In this document: one piece after another, positions 22,258-34,100 of the stretch
Position numbering within the stretch: position 1 is the first letter of the stretch
How the letters are laid out: each line of letters opens with the position of its first letter
Origin: Pyropia haitanensis
Taxonomy: Eukaryota > Rhodophyta > Bangiophyceae > Bangiales > Bangiaceae
Length of the DNA stretch: 64,000 nucleotides
NCBI GenBank assembly: GCA_008729055.1
Contig: SDUX01000010.1
Span: 496,001-560,000 of the forward strand
Reading direction: 5' to 3'
Made by a program: the position numbers and the translations under genes
The notes under the pieces: model-generated
The model's input: the letters and a program-made list of their open reading frames with translations, nothing else
Told to the model about the DNA's origin: nothing
Databases searched by the model: none

Positions 22258-22454
22258 CATGGGATCGAACGCCCCCCAGAGGGATTTGATAACAGGGGGG
22301 GTGTTATCCAATTATCAAACCCCCCTCACGACCTCTGGGGGGGGGTTGGATAACATGTTATCCAACCCCCCCCAGAGGTCGTGAGGGGGGTTTGATAACT
22401 GGATAACACCCCCCGCTGTTATCAAGTCCCACTGGGGGGCGTTTGATCCCATGT
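22258..22454. repeat. 197-bp near-perfect palindrome
   Basis: Two arms of about 98 nt are reverse complements with roughly five mismatches and a one-base difference in a G run. The centre is ATAACATGTTAT at 22350-22361. Each arm begins CATGGGATC and holds the submotifs TTGATAACAG, GTGTTATCCA and TCACGACCTCTGG plus G/C blocks. It is flanked on the left by a G-rich tract and on the right by a C-rich tract. No coding potential and no transposase. It could be a hairpin-forming miniature element or a fold-back insertion. Confidence 0.9.
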
Positions 22455-22469
22455 GACGCGGCCCGTGCC

Positions 22470-22642
22470 CCCCCCCCCCCGCCCCCACCCCCCCCCCACC
22501 CCCCCCCACTCCACGCAACCCCGCCCCCCCCCCCCCCCCACCCCCACTCCCCCCACCCCCCGCCGTTCCCCACCTCCCCCCACCCCCCCCCCTCCACCCC
22601 CCCCCCCACCCCCCCGCACCCCACGCAACCCCCCCCCCCCCC
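22470..22642. repeat. C-rich low-complexity tract
   Basis: About 170 nt that is almost only C, with scattered A and T, directly before the ferric-reductase fragment. It can form G-quadruplex or i-motif structures and is a likely site of sequencing error. Confidence 0.85.
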
Positions 22643-22654
22643 ACGGCGACGGCC

Positions 22655-24128
22655 GTGTCCACTGCCGAGCACGGCCGCTGGTGGGTGACGGCGACAGAGG
22701 GGCAGGAAGCAGACATCCGAAAGGATGTGGAGGAGGGCGCGCCGGGCGAGACGTCCATCGCCCACCTGGGGCGCTCCTTCCTGTACCGGGCCGACGCGTC
22801 CACCGCCGAGGGGCTCACAGACGAGGACGCGTCGGACGGTTCCACCGACGTGGCGGACGTCCCCGGCGGCGGCCACTCGGACTTGGCCCTGGACACTGAG
22901 TCACCTTGGCGCGCGTCGGTCGGGTGGACGGCCGACGGCGGCGGCGGCGGTGGCGGTGGCGGCCGGGGTGCGGCCGACGCGGCCGACGCCAACGGCAACC
23001 TGGGAGACGGCGCCCCCACCGCCACTGCGACGGGCGCGCTTGCCGTCCGCCACGCGTCGCTAGCCCGCCTCCTCCGCAGCGTCACCGTCTCGTACGCGGC
23101 CATGTGGGTGCTCCTCGCGCGCGTCGCGCTGCTCTCCTTTGCCGCCGCCGTTCACCGCGTGTCCATGGGCGCGTCACCCGGCCTGACGCCCTACGCGTCG
23201 ACCGCCCTCGTCGCCGCGGACCTGGTCCTCGCGGCGCTCTTCGCCACCCCCGCCCTCGTGTCGCTCGCGTCCGACGTCGCCGCCGCCGCCACGCCCGCCG
23301 CCCCGTCCGTTGCCACCGCCGCGCTCGCCGCCGTGTCCATTATCGGCGTGGCGCTGCCGGCGGGCGCGCTCGCCGGCGTCGCGTCCACCCGGTCCACACC
23401 CGCCGGCTACCTCTACGCCCTGCTCTTGCTGCCAGCAACGGTGGCGGCGTTTGGATGGCGCCACACCGCCCTCCTCCGGCGGCAGCTGCTGGTGGCGCCG
23501 ACGCGGTCGGCCGACGCCGCCCGCCTCCACGCGGTGGACTTTTTGTGGACGGCGCCGACGGCAGCGGCGGACGGGTGGGTGGTGGCGGAGGTGGCGTCGA
23601 TGGGGGATACGGTGCGGCTGCACCGGTACGGGACGCGGGAGGGGGCGCCCGCGGAGGAGGAAGAGCCAGACAGGTCGGTGGATGTTGAGGCGGGCGGCGG
23701 CCGCGTCGACGGCGGCCGCGACGGCGGCGGCGGTGGCGCTCAGGAGGCGGACGGGTCCCCCCCCTTGTCCCCTCCCCCCCTGCTCCCCACGGCCGACGCG
23801 GCACCGCCGTCCACCACCGACGGCAGCGGCAGCTGGGGCAGCCTCCCCCCCCCCCCCCCCCCCCGGCGGCGGCCACCCCGTGCGGGTATCCCGCAACCGC
23901 GGGCGCCCCGCGTGGCCCGCGCTGCTCGCCACGCTCGTCGCGCACAGCCGGTCCGGGTCGGCGGTCGGGGTGTTTGTGTGTGGGCCCGCCGCGATGGCCG
24001 CCGTCGTCCGCGCGGCGGCGCGGCGGGCGATGCGCGACAGCCGCCGGCGGGGGCGGTGTCCAGCGCGGGGCGCGGAGGGGGCGTACGGCGTGGACGTGCG
24101 CCTGACGGTGCGGGCAGAGCACTTTTGA
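22655..24128 (+). CDS. ferric reductase-like protein, C-terminal part only
   Basis: The end of an FRO/FRE-type flavocytochrome reductase. Four membrane segments occur at about 23060-23470. They are followed by AVDFLWTAP..DGWVVAEVASM and, after a frame change, VGVFVCGPAAM with a C-terminal RLTVRAEHF, the typical NADPH-binding end. In plant FRO proteins an extra membrane block likewise sits inside the cytosolic half, so the order fits. The heme-binding membrane core and the FAD motif (HPFT) are missing. The frame opens straight out of the C-rich tract and palindrome with no ATG, only a GTG at 22655. The frame changes at the C run 23845-23864. It is therefore 5'-incomplete: truncated by the repeat, or with upstream exons that I cannot see. 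Confidence 0.65.
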
Positions 24129-24236
24129 GCCGCGGGGCGGGAGGGGCCGAGCGGACAAACTGTACATAGGATGGGCGGTGGGCAGCCATGAGGACGGCAA
24201 GAGACTGGTGGGCAGGGAGTCGGTCGGCCGTGTTGG

Positions 24237-25076
24237 TCAGCGTCCCTGGTCAGCCGCGGGCGCCAGCCGCCCGCCCCCCCCGGCAGCCGCCGGCGACCCC
24301 TCCCCCCCCCCCCCCACCACCGCCAGGCGGTACTTGAGGTCGAGGCGGGCGCCCCCCCCCCCCCCCGCCCACCCCCTCCCCTCCTTGTGCCGCCCGCGCC
24401 CGCCCGCGCCGACCGCGTCGGCAATCGCCGCCGCGAGCGGCCGCCGCGCGCGGAGCAGCGCCTTGGTGCGGTCGCCGAGGCGGGCGGGGAAGCGGATGCC
24501 CGCGGCGGCGGCGGGGAGCTTGACGACCGCCGCGTCCACGCCACGGAGCGTAACGGTCAGCGCCGTCGGGCCGCCGAGCGGGGGCGGCCGCCACGCCGCC
24601 GACGCCGCCGCCGTCGTCGGCACGCCCGACGAGGAAGACCCGCCGCCATAGGATGGTGGCGGCGGCTGCCACGGTGCGGGCGGCCGCGGCAGCGCCCGGA
24701 CCAGCCGCACGTCGGCGAGGACCGCCCCGCCCGTGCCCGGCAGGCGCGCGCGGACGCGCAGCTGGAGGGTCGACGGCCGCCCCGCGGCGGGCGGGCGGAG
24801 GCGGAGTCGTGCCGCGACGGCGGCGGCGCCCACCTTGACGTCCACCCACGGATCGATCGCGGGCGGGGGGCCCAGCCGCCGGGCGGGACGCCCTCCTCCA
24901 CAGGCACGTGGGGGGGGGGGGGGGAGGCGGCGCGTGCCGCCCCCACCCCCACCCCCAGCCGCCGCCGCCGCCGCCGCGGGCGTCCTCACGGACGTCACGG
25001 GCGTCGCGGCCGTCGCGGGTGCCTCCCCCCCCCACCCCCACCCGCCACGGCGGTCGCCACCCCGGTAGCGGCGGTC

Positions 25077-25113
<37 letters not shown>

Positions 25114-25574
25114 AGCGCGGCGAGCGGCACGCGGAGCGTCACGGCCGGCTTGACCTTGACCCACGGCGCCGGCGCGAGCGTCTGCTTGAGCCGCACCGCC
25201 GTGTCGGCGGGCGTGTCGGCCAGCCGCAGGTACGCGTCGGTCGTCGCGTACTTCCACCGCCAGGGGTCTTCGGGGAGGGGGCCGCCACGCCCGCCCGCGA
25301 CGGCGCCGGCGGCCGCGTCGGCGGCGGCAACCGCGTCCGCGGCGGGCGTGTCCGCTGCCGGTGGGGGCGTGTTGGGGGCGGGGGGACCGTGGCGTGCGCG
25401 TTGGGCCGGCACCGGGGGAGGGGACGGCGGCGGCGGCGGCGCCCGCCGCAGCGGCCGCGACGGCGCTGGCTGCGGGCGCGGCGGTGGCGGGCGAGCGGGT
25501 GGGCCGGCGGGGCCGTCGTCGTCGAGCGGGACGGCGGAGAAAAACTCGCGCACCGCGCGAAAGGACGGGGCCAT
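24237..25574 (-). CDS. hypothetical beta-rich protein
   Basis: 445 aa, one exon, start ATG at 25574 (MAPSFRAVREFFSAVPLDD). After a Pro-rich spacer it has DPWRWKYATTDAYLRLADTP and then alternating polar/hydrophobic stretches such as WVKVKPAVTLRVPL, LQLRVRARLPG, LTVTLRGVDAAVVKLP and a near-terminal LDLKYRLAVVG. The alternation looks like transmembrane beta-strands of an organellar outer-membrane barrel or lipid-binding sheet; this is inference only. I do not recognise a family. It converges on the ferric-reductase gene, 108 nt apart. Confidence 0.65.
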
Positions 25575-26444
25575 CGTAGCAGGGGGGCGGGTGACGGAGG
25601 GGATGGCCCACAAAGGCACAGGAGGGGGCGGGGAGGAGGCGTGGTCGTCGGGGCGTCGGTGGTCGTCGGGGTGTCGGTGGGGGTGGAGCGCCCGGTCGGA
25701 GTGCGGTGCGGGCGAGAAGACCGCTTTGCGTGCTCGGCGCGAAACGCCGAAAGGTCCGTGATCAGTGTACAGCAGTACAGAAGACTGTACGGCTGGTACA
25801 TGTGCGCTGTGTCCCGAGATACACGGCAGCTGTCATCGATTATAACTGTAGGGAGTGCACACATCGCACACGAGCACGTGGCTGTCAACCAATGGAACCA
25901 TTTCGCGTCCAATCAGCCGCTTCCCAGGTAATTGAGCCGACACGTTGACGTCCTTGTCGGCGGAGGCTGGCCAGCCGCAACTCCCCCTCATCCGCCAGCG
26001 TTTGCGACTGTCGACCGTAGTGCGGTGCGGGCACGCAGCCAGGACGGCCGCTGGGCCAGCCGGTCGGCGCCGGCGCGACGCCACCCTCCCCGCCGGCCGT
26101 CGACGCCGCGGCGATTGTGGGGGACGGCCGCCGCCGGCCGCCGCGGCCACCCGCCAAGTCTCAACGGCTGCCCGCCGTCGGCCGCGGCGGGGCGGGGCGC
26201 GCCGCGGTCGGCGCTCGCCGCGGCGACGGGGGCGCGTCTCACTCCCAGTAGCCGCCGTGCTAGCAGCGGCGCTGACGACGACCGCCTCTGCTTTTTTTCT
26301 TCTTGTTTCTTTGGCTGGCAGGGTTCTTCCCTCCCTCGTGTTGTTCTTTTTCTTGTTTTGTTTAACGTGGTGGCTACCGCCTCGGTGGGCGTTTTGGCTC
26401 CTCCCCCGCCCACGCCCCGGAACGACCGTGGGGTGGCCGCCGCC
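25575..26444. promoter_or_regulatory. divergent promoter with four GTAC cores and T-rich leader
   Basis: Lies between the beta-rich gene (-) and the UBR1 gene (+). Four GTAC tetramers occur in 33 nt (25767, 25775, 25787, 25796) inside a less GC-rich island at 25740-25930. Pyrimidine tracts with T runs (26291-26360) form the likely 5' leader of the UBR1 gene. Confidence 0.45.
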
Positions 26445-26753
26445 ATGGCCACCACCACCGCCGCTGCCACGGACCGCGGCGCGACCGTGCTGGACGTTGC
26501 CGGCACCCGCGTATGCGTCGAGGCCGCGCTTGCGGCGGGCCGGCTGCCGCCAGACGTGCCTGCCGACGCGGAGGTGGCGGTGGCGGCGGCGGCGCTCGAC
26601 GCGGTCTTTCACCACCGGCTGGACGTGGCGGTCGCGCTCGACGTCGTCGCCCTCACGCTCGTGCCGCCAGGCCTGGGGGGGGAAGGGGGGGGGGGCGCCG
26701 CGGCGTCGACGGCTCCCGCTGCCGACGGCAGCGGCAGCGCGCGGGAGGCGACC

Positions 26754-26785
<32 letters not shown>

Positions 26786-29054
26786 TGCAGCAGACGCGGC
26801 GGCGCCCCCCCCCCGGCGGTCGCCGTTACCCCCCCCCTCGTCGGCCGACGGCCCCGCCGAGCTCCGCGCCCGCCACGGCGCCGCGTTTGCCGCGCTGCGC
26901 GCGGCCACTGGCGGCGGCGGCGGCCGCTCCGGCGTGTGCGGCACGGTCTGGCGCAAGGACGAGCTCGCCTACAAGTGCCGCACCTGCGAGCGGGACCCGA
27001 CGTGCGCCATCTGCGTCGCGTGCTTCCGCGCGGGCGACCACACCGGCCACGACTACAGCATCATCCGCACAGGCGGGGGGTGCTGTGACTGTGGGGACGG
27101 CCAGGCGTGGCGGGCGGCGGGGTTTTGCTCGCGCCACGGGGGGGCGTCGGCCGAGGCGGACGACCCGGCGGCGGCGGCGCCACCGCCGCTGCGCGCGCGG
27201 ATTGGGGCGGTCGCGGCGGTGGTGGGGGACGCGGCGGTCGCGGCGGTGGCGGAGGTGGTGGCGGCCGCCGCGGCGGCGGCGACGCTGGCGGACGCGGCCG
27301 CCGCCGCGGCGGTAGCGGCGTCGGTGGCGGCGTCGGCCGCGGTGGCGGGGGGGAGGGGTGGGGGGGGCAGGGGCGACACGACGGAGGGGGAGGGGGGGGG
27401 GGGGGGCGGTGGTGGCCGCGGCGCGCCCGCCCGGGCCGCTGGGGCCCCTGCCGGCGGCCACGCGACGGCGGCGGGGCGTGGCGGCGGCGGCGGCGGCGCC
27501 GCCGACGGGGCGGCGCCGCGGCGGCAACCACCGCCCCCCACGGCTGCCGCCCGCGCAGACACACGCCGGCGGCTGCGCGGCGTACGGCGGCGGCTCGCGA
27601 CGGCCGAGGCGATGGCGGTGGCGCTGCTCGGCTGGCTTCGTGCGCTCGTCGACACGGGCGACGGCGTGCGGCGGCTGGTGGGCGTGCGCCTCGCCGCGCC
27701 GGGCGCTGCTGGCGGTGACCCCCGGCGGGGCCCCCTGGGCGTGCCCTACACGCGCGGCAGCGGCGTGCCGCCGCACCTCGCGTCGGCGGGCCCGTCGTGG
27801 CTCGGCCGCATGCTCGCCATGGACGGCGGCACCGCGCTGACCGCCGCGGTTGCCGCGCAGGTGCACGCGCTCTACTACCAGCTGATTACAGACTTGGTCT
27901 TTAAGCGCGCGTTTCTCACCCACTTTGTCGCGCACTATGAGCGGTTTGTCGTTGCCGCGCTGACCGCCCGCCGGGGGGGGCGCCCGGGCAGGGATGGCGG
28001 CGGGCTGCTGCGGGGGGGGGGGGCGCTCGCGGGGGGAGGCGACACGCCGGGGGCGGCGCCGCCAGCAGGGCCCGCTGGCCCGCTCGCGGGGGGGGGCGCC
28101 GGGGGGGGCGCCGCAACGACGACCGCCGCGGCGGCGGGCGCGACGGCGGCCGCCGCCGCGGCGACCGCGGGCGCGCCGCCGCCGCCGCCGCCGGCGGGCG
28201 GCGCGGCGCACCGGTTTGCCGGCCCGCTGGGCGAGTTCCTCCCCGGCGTGCCGCACTTCCCCTTCCCCGGCGGCGGCGGCGGCGGCGAGCTCCACGCCCG
28301 CAACGGGGCGGTCGTTGCCGCCGCTGCGGGTGGGATGCTCTTGGCGGTGGGCGCGGCCACCGCGACGGGCATGACGGCGACGACGGCGGCGGCGGCGGTG
28401 GCGGCGACGGCGGCGACGGCGGCGGCGGCGGTCGGCGCGGCGCGCACGATCAACGCGCACGGGCACGGGCACGGGCACGGGCACGGGCACGGGCACGGGC
28501 ACGGGCACGGTGGGGGGGGCGGCGGGTTTTTTCCGCCGCCGCCGGGCGACGCGCACGCGGACGCGCTGCTGGCGCCCATGTCCGACTCGGAAGACGGGGA
28601 CGAGGAGGGGGCGGCCGGCGTTGCGGGGTCGGTGCCTGCCCCCGAGGAGGGGCGGGCCGTGCGAGCCGCCGCCGACGGCGGCGGCGGCGCCGCCGCCGAT
28701 GGGGCTCCCATGGTGGTCGACGCCGCCGCCGCCGGTGAGCGCGCCGACGTGGACGTGGGCGGCGACGCGGGCGACGGTGGCACCTCGTCGGAAGACGAGG
28801 ACGTCTCGGAGGACATTGGGGAGTCGAGCACGACGCGCTCTTCGGTGGACTACAACGCGGGCATCCCGTCGGAGAGTGACGACGACGACTCGTTTGTGGA
28901 CGACGCGCCCGCCGACGGCGACGACGACGGGGAGCAGCTCGGCTTTGTGTTGCCTGCGTTTGGGGAGGCGGGCGACGACATTGAGGGCGCGTTTGGCGAC
29001 GCCGTGGGTGCGGCGGACGTGGCGGGCGCGGCGTTGCTTCTCAACGGCGCGCTT

Positions 29055-29103
<49 letters not shown>

Positions 29104-29131
29104 GGGGTGGCGGCGGCGGTGTCGGGGGCGG

Positions 29132-29163
<32 letters not shown>

Positions 29164-31163
29164 CCGCAGCCGACGTGGACGATGGTGAGCGCCGTGGGGA
29201 TATCCTCGAGAGCTTCTCCGTACAGCTCTTCACGGTGCCGGCACTCGTGCCCGACATGCTGCGCCCCGGCGGGCTGCTGCACGTACTGGTGCGCGTGCTC
29301 GGGGTGCTCTTCCGAAACGCCGCGACGGGCGCGTCCACCAACGCCAAGGTGATGGAGCCGCTGCCAGAGATTTCGCTTGCAGCGCTCAACGCGGAGGCCG
29401 AGGCGCTGGCGTCTGACGGGGGGGTGGTGGCGGGCGGCGGCCGCGACGGCGGTGGCCGTACGGGCACGGGTCGCGACGCGTCGGTGGTGGATGGGCATGA
29501 CCCGATGGACGCTACGTTTGCGAATGTCGGGGCGTCTGGCATCCCCGACGGGGAGCGGGGTCACGCAATTGGCGACGGTGGTGGTGGCGGCGGCGGTAGC
29601 AGCGGCGGCGGCGGCGGCGGTGCGGAAACAGAGGACGAGCTGGACCACGTGGAGTTGGGGGACTGGACCATTGACGTGATTGACGAGACCGAGTGGAGTG
29701 GCGAGGTGATCTGGCGTGTCATGTACGACCTGCGCTATGTTCTCACGCACGTGGAGGTGTCGGCGGCGGTGGTGCACGGCCGCAAGGCGCTCTTCCGCTC
29801 GCTGGTTGCGCTGCTCGGCAAGTTCCAGTGCATGAACGCCGTCGTGCGGCGGCTCGGGATGCACGTGGAGCGGGATTCAGACGCGTGGGTGCCCGCCTTT
29901 TCGATGGAGCTCGACGTGTCCCTGCTCGTGGACCTCCTCGCCGCGGGCTTTACGGCCAAGCCGGCGGGGCCGCCGGCCGCCGGGGACGACGCGGTGGCCG
30001 CCGCGGCCGCCTTGTACGACTCCCGCTGCGCGGCGATCGCAGTGGTGCGGGCAGAGCTGGATCGCTACCTGGCGCGCTCCGCCGCGGCGCGTGCCGGCGG
30101 AGGCGGTGTCAGCGACGGCGGCACCCGTAGCGGCGGGGGTGGTCCGACGCGCGTGTCGACAGACCGCGTGTCGGTGCACCTGCCGCTCCACCGACTGCTG
30201 GCGCTGTTTGCCCACCACTTGTTGCGGTTGCACTCGGCGCCTGTCGGCGGGGGTGCGGGCGCCGCGGGCGCCGTCGCGCCCGGGACCCCCCCCCCGTGAC
30301 CGCCGCGCGCGCGCTGGGCGGGGACAAGGACGTGGCGCCGTCCGAGGCGCTGGCGATTGGCGAGCCCGTTGCTTGCGCGCTGTCCCTCCTCGCGCAGGTG
30401 CGCGGCGGCATGTGGGTGCGCAACGGCCGGGCGGTGCAGGGCTCGGCGGTGCTCTACCGGTCGGTCTTTTGTGCCGACTGGTTTGTGGACCTGGACGTGT
30501 TCCTCCTGCAGCTGGTCGCGGCCGTCGCGGGGGGGAGGCGTTTGAGCGCCTCCTCCGCCGCGCGTTTGAACTCGACGCGCCCGCCACGACGGCCGCAGGG
30601 GTCGAGTCCCCGCCGACGCCGGCGGGTGCGGCCGTGATGCGCACCTCGCCCGACCCGGCGGCCGCGTGGGTGTCGCCGGCTGACACCGCGGTGGGTGGCG
30701 CGCCCGCCGCGGGCGGGGCGGCCGCACCCGCAGCCACGGCGGCGGTGGCGGCGTCCGCCGCCGTGGGTGGCGGGCCGCCCGGCACGGCGGCGGCGGTGGC
30801 CGCGCCACCCCCCCCAGCAGGGCCCGCGGCGCCCGTCGCGAGGCCGGCCGCCGCCGCCGCCGCGGCCGCGCCACCCGCCGGGGCGCGGCCCAACCTGGCG
30901 GCCCTCTCCGCCGAGGTCCGCTCGTTTGTGCTATCGACGCTCGCCGACGACGCGCCGGAGCGGGTGCGGGAGGCGGCGGAGTTTGAGCTCCAGCGGCTGC
31001 TGCTGACGCACCGGCTGGAAGGGCAGCTCGCGGAGTTGGGCCGCCGCCGGGAGGCCCTCATGGGCACGCTGTGGGCAGCGCGGCGGGCCGACTTTGAGGC
31101 CAACCACCGCGCGCTGAGTGACTTGCAGGCCCGCCTGGCCGTCGTCCAAGCTGCGGGGGTGGG

Positions 31164-31196
<33 letters not shown>

Positions 31197-34100
31197 ACCG
31201 GCTGGCGCGGCGGCGGCGGCCCCTTCGGCAGAGGCGGCGGCTACAACGCGCGCGACGCAGGCAGCCGTTGCGGAGCTGTACGCCGAGGCCGCCACGACAC
31301 GCCGGCGGTTGGACGTGGTCGACGCGGACCACGCGCGGCGGCTGCAGTGGACGGGCCAGGCGCTGGGCGAGCAGCAGCGGCAGCTGCGGTCTCGGCAGGA
31401 GCGCATCATTGGGCTGCTGCGGCGGCACGAGAGCTGGCTCCTCGAGGTGGTGCCCACCCACTGGGCGGGCACCGCCGCCGCGGCGGCGGCGGCCGCGACG
31501 GCCGCGGCGGACACGCCGGTGCCGCGGGACCGCCGCCGCATGCGGCGGGAGCTGCTGATGCTCCTCGAGCCGACCTTTGGGCCGCCCGCCGCGGACCCAG
31601 AGGAGGGCCTGATCGTGCCCATCTCGCCCGAGCCGACCGCCCCGGTGGCGGGCGAGTACACCGCGTCGGTGCTGTCCGACTACCTGGCGCTGTTGGCGCA
31701 GGTGGTGGGCGAGCGCGCCCGCGCGGGCTTCCCCGCCAGTGACCTGCTCAAGCGCAAGGTCCTCACCCGGCTGGCGGTGGCGGACCAGACGCACTCGCAG
31801 CTGCTGCGGGCGTGTCCGCGGCGGCTGCTCCACGCACGCCCGTCGACGGCGGTGCCCCCACCGACGGCAGCCGCGGCGTCGGCCGACGCGTCATCCTCGG
31901 GTGACGCGGCTGGGCCTGTCGGCGCGGGCGGCGCGGCCGCCGCCGACCCGACGCCCCCCGAGGGTCGCGGCTGGGAAGAGGAGCCCGCCTGCGGTGGCCC
32001 CGACCTGGTGTCTGCTGCCCTTCGCTCCGTGGCGGTCTTTACCCAGCCGCAGGAGATGGAGCAGGGGCGCTACCGCCTCATCCCGTCGGCGTGGTCGCTG
32101 TTTGACCCCTTCACCCCCCACCTGACCGCCCGCGAGCGGACGGCCGCCGAGCAGCGCCGCGCGGCGGTGCGGGCGCGCGCGCGGCAGCCGCCGTCGCTCA
32201 TCCCCGACGAGGTCGTCGCGGAGCGGCCGGTCCTGGCCCCGCTCGCGCACCTCGTCGCGTCGGTCGCGGCGGCGGCGGTGGCGGACACCGCCCCCGCGGG
32301 GGTGGTGCTCATCCGCGCGGGCGTGGGGCTTGCCGCCGCCGCGGCGGGGCTGGAGGAGGCCCTCGCCGCGGCGGTGCACCTGCTGGTGGTGGCGGCCGAG
32401 GCGGGCGGCGACGGCGGCGGGCTGTACGCGGCGGTCGCGCCGCCGGCGGGGCGCTCCTGTAGGGTGCTCGCCGCCGCCGTGTCGCTCGTTGCCGACGGGG
32501 GGGAGGCGGCCCGGGAGCACCGGGCGGGGCTCCTCCGCGCGCTCGCCGCCATCCGCCGCGCCGCGGGGCCGGCCGTCCGGGCGTACATTTGTGAGCGGCT
32601 GCCGCGGCTGTTTCGGTCGCCGTCGCCGACGGACCGGGAGGGGGGGGGGGGGGGGGGGGGGGAGGTACGTGCGTTTGCGGGTAACAAGCGGAGCGTGGAG
32701 CAGGCGGCGGCGGGCGGTGCGGCCGACGGTGCCGCTGCTGCTGGCCGTGGCGGCGGTGGCGGCGGTGGCGGCGGCCGCAGCGACGGTGGCGGTGGCGGTG
32801 GTGGCGGCGGTGGCGGCGGCGGCGGCGGGGGTCCCGGTGGGTGGCCACCAGGCCCCGGTCGCGCCGGCTGGGACGCCACCGGTGCCCGGTCGCCCAGCCC
32901 CGCCCCGGTCGGGGACAGAGGGGACGGCGGTGGCGGTGACGGCGGCGGCCCAGGCGGTGGCGGCAGCGACACGGAGGAGGTGGCCGCGCGGGCGGCACGG
33001 CGGGCGGCGATGAAGAAGCGCCAGGCCGAGGCGATGCAGCGGATGCGCGCGCAGCAGCAACAGTTTGCGGCGTCCATTGGCGTGGCGGCCGGCGGCGACG
33101 GCGGCGGCGAGGGGGGGGGGCGCGTCCCCGCCCCGGCCGCCGCCGCGCACGGCGCGGCGGCCGCGCTGCCGGGCAGTCGGTTGGCACATGGGGTGACGCC
33201 TGGTGCCGCGACCGCCGATGGCGGCGGCGGCGGCAGTGGGGCCGCCGCCACGCCCGACGGTGCGCCTGCGCGGCCGCGGTCCCCCCTGCGGCAGGGCAGC
33301 CCGGCCGGCTCGACCATGTCGGACGGTGACGGCGGCGGCGGCCTGGCGGCCGCCGCCGCCCGTCGCCCCGCCGCCACGCCCGCCGACGCGCGCGCCGCGG
33401 CTCCCGGCATTGTGCTCGACGGCACGGCCGCCGGCGACGCGCCCGCCGCGTGCGCGCTGTGCCACGAGGGGCCCGCCGACGGCGGCGGCCGGCAGGTGCT
33501 GGCGTACGTGGCGCTCGCGCAGGCGACCAACCTGCCGCAGCGCGCCGCGCGGCTGTCGGCAGTGGCCCTGCCGGGCGCGGCCGCGGCCGTTGCCGGCGAC
33601 GACGCGGACACCCGCGGCGGCGACGGCGCCGGCGCCGGCGCCGGCGCCGGCGCTGGGGGGGACGCACCCGCCACGTCCCCGTGGGCGCCGCCCGCCGCCG
33701 CCGCCGCCACCCCCGCCGCGCTGCAGTCGGCGCTGTCGGCGCTGGGCAGTACGCTGTCGCGGCCGCCGCCCACGGCGGCGGTGCCGCCGACCGCTGCCGC
33801 CGTCGACACCCCCGTGGAGGTGCGCGCGGTGCCCGCCGCGGCGGCCGCCGCCGCGGCGGCGGGCCTCGACTGGCGCGCCCTCCGCGGCGGCTACGACGCC
33901 GCCGCGCCGGCGGGCACGCACGTCGGCGTGTGCGGCCACGCGCTGCACGTGGCGTGCTGGGCGCGCTACGCCGCCGCCCTCCGCGCGTCGGCCGCGGCGG
34001 ACGCGCCGTATGAGGGGCGCAACGTGGCGGACCTTGCCGCGGGCGAGTTCCTCTGCCCGGCGTGCCGGCGGCTCGCCAACACCCTCCTGCCGGTGGTGCC

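Noticed and set aside
26826..29864. 1012-codon minus-strand frame across the UBR1 gene
   Set aside because: Antisense shadow of the UBR box and core region. Composition only.
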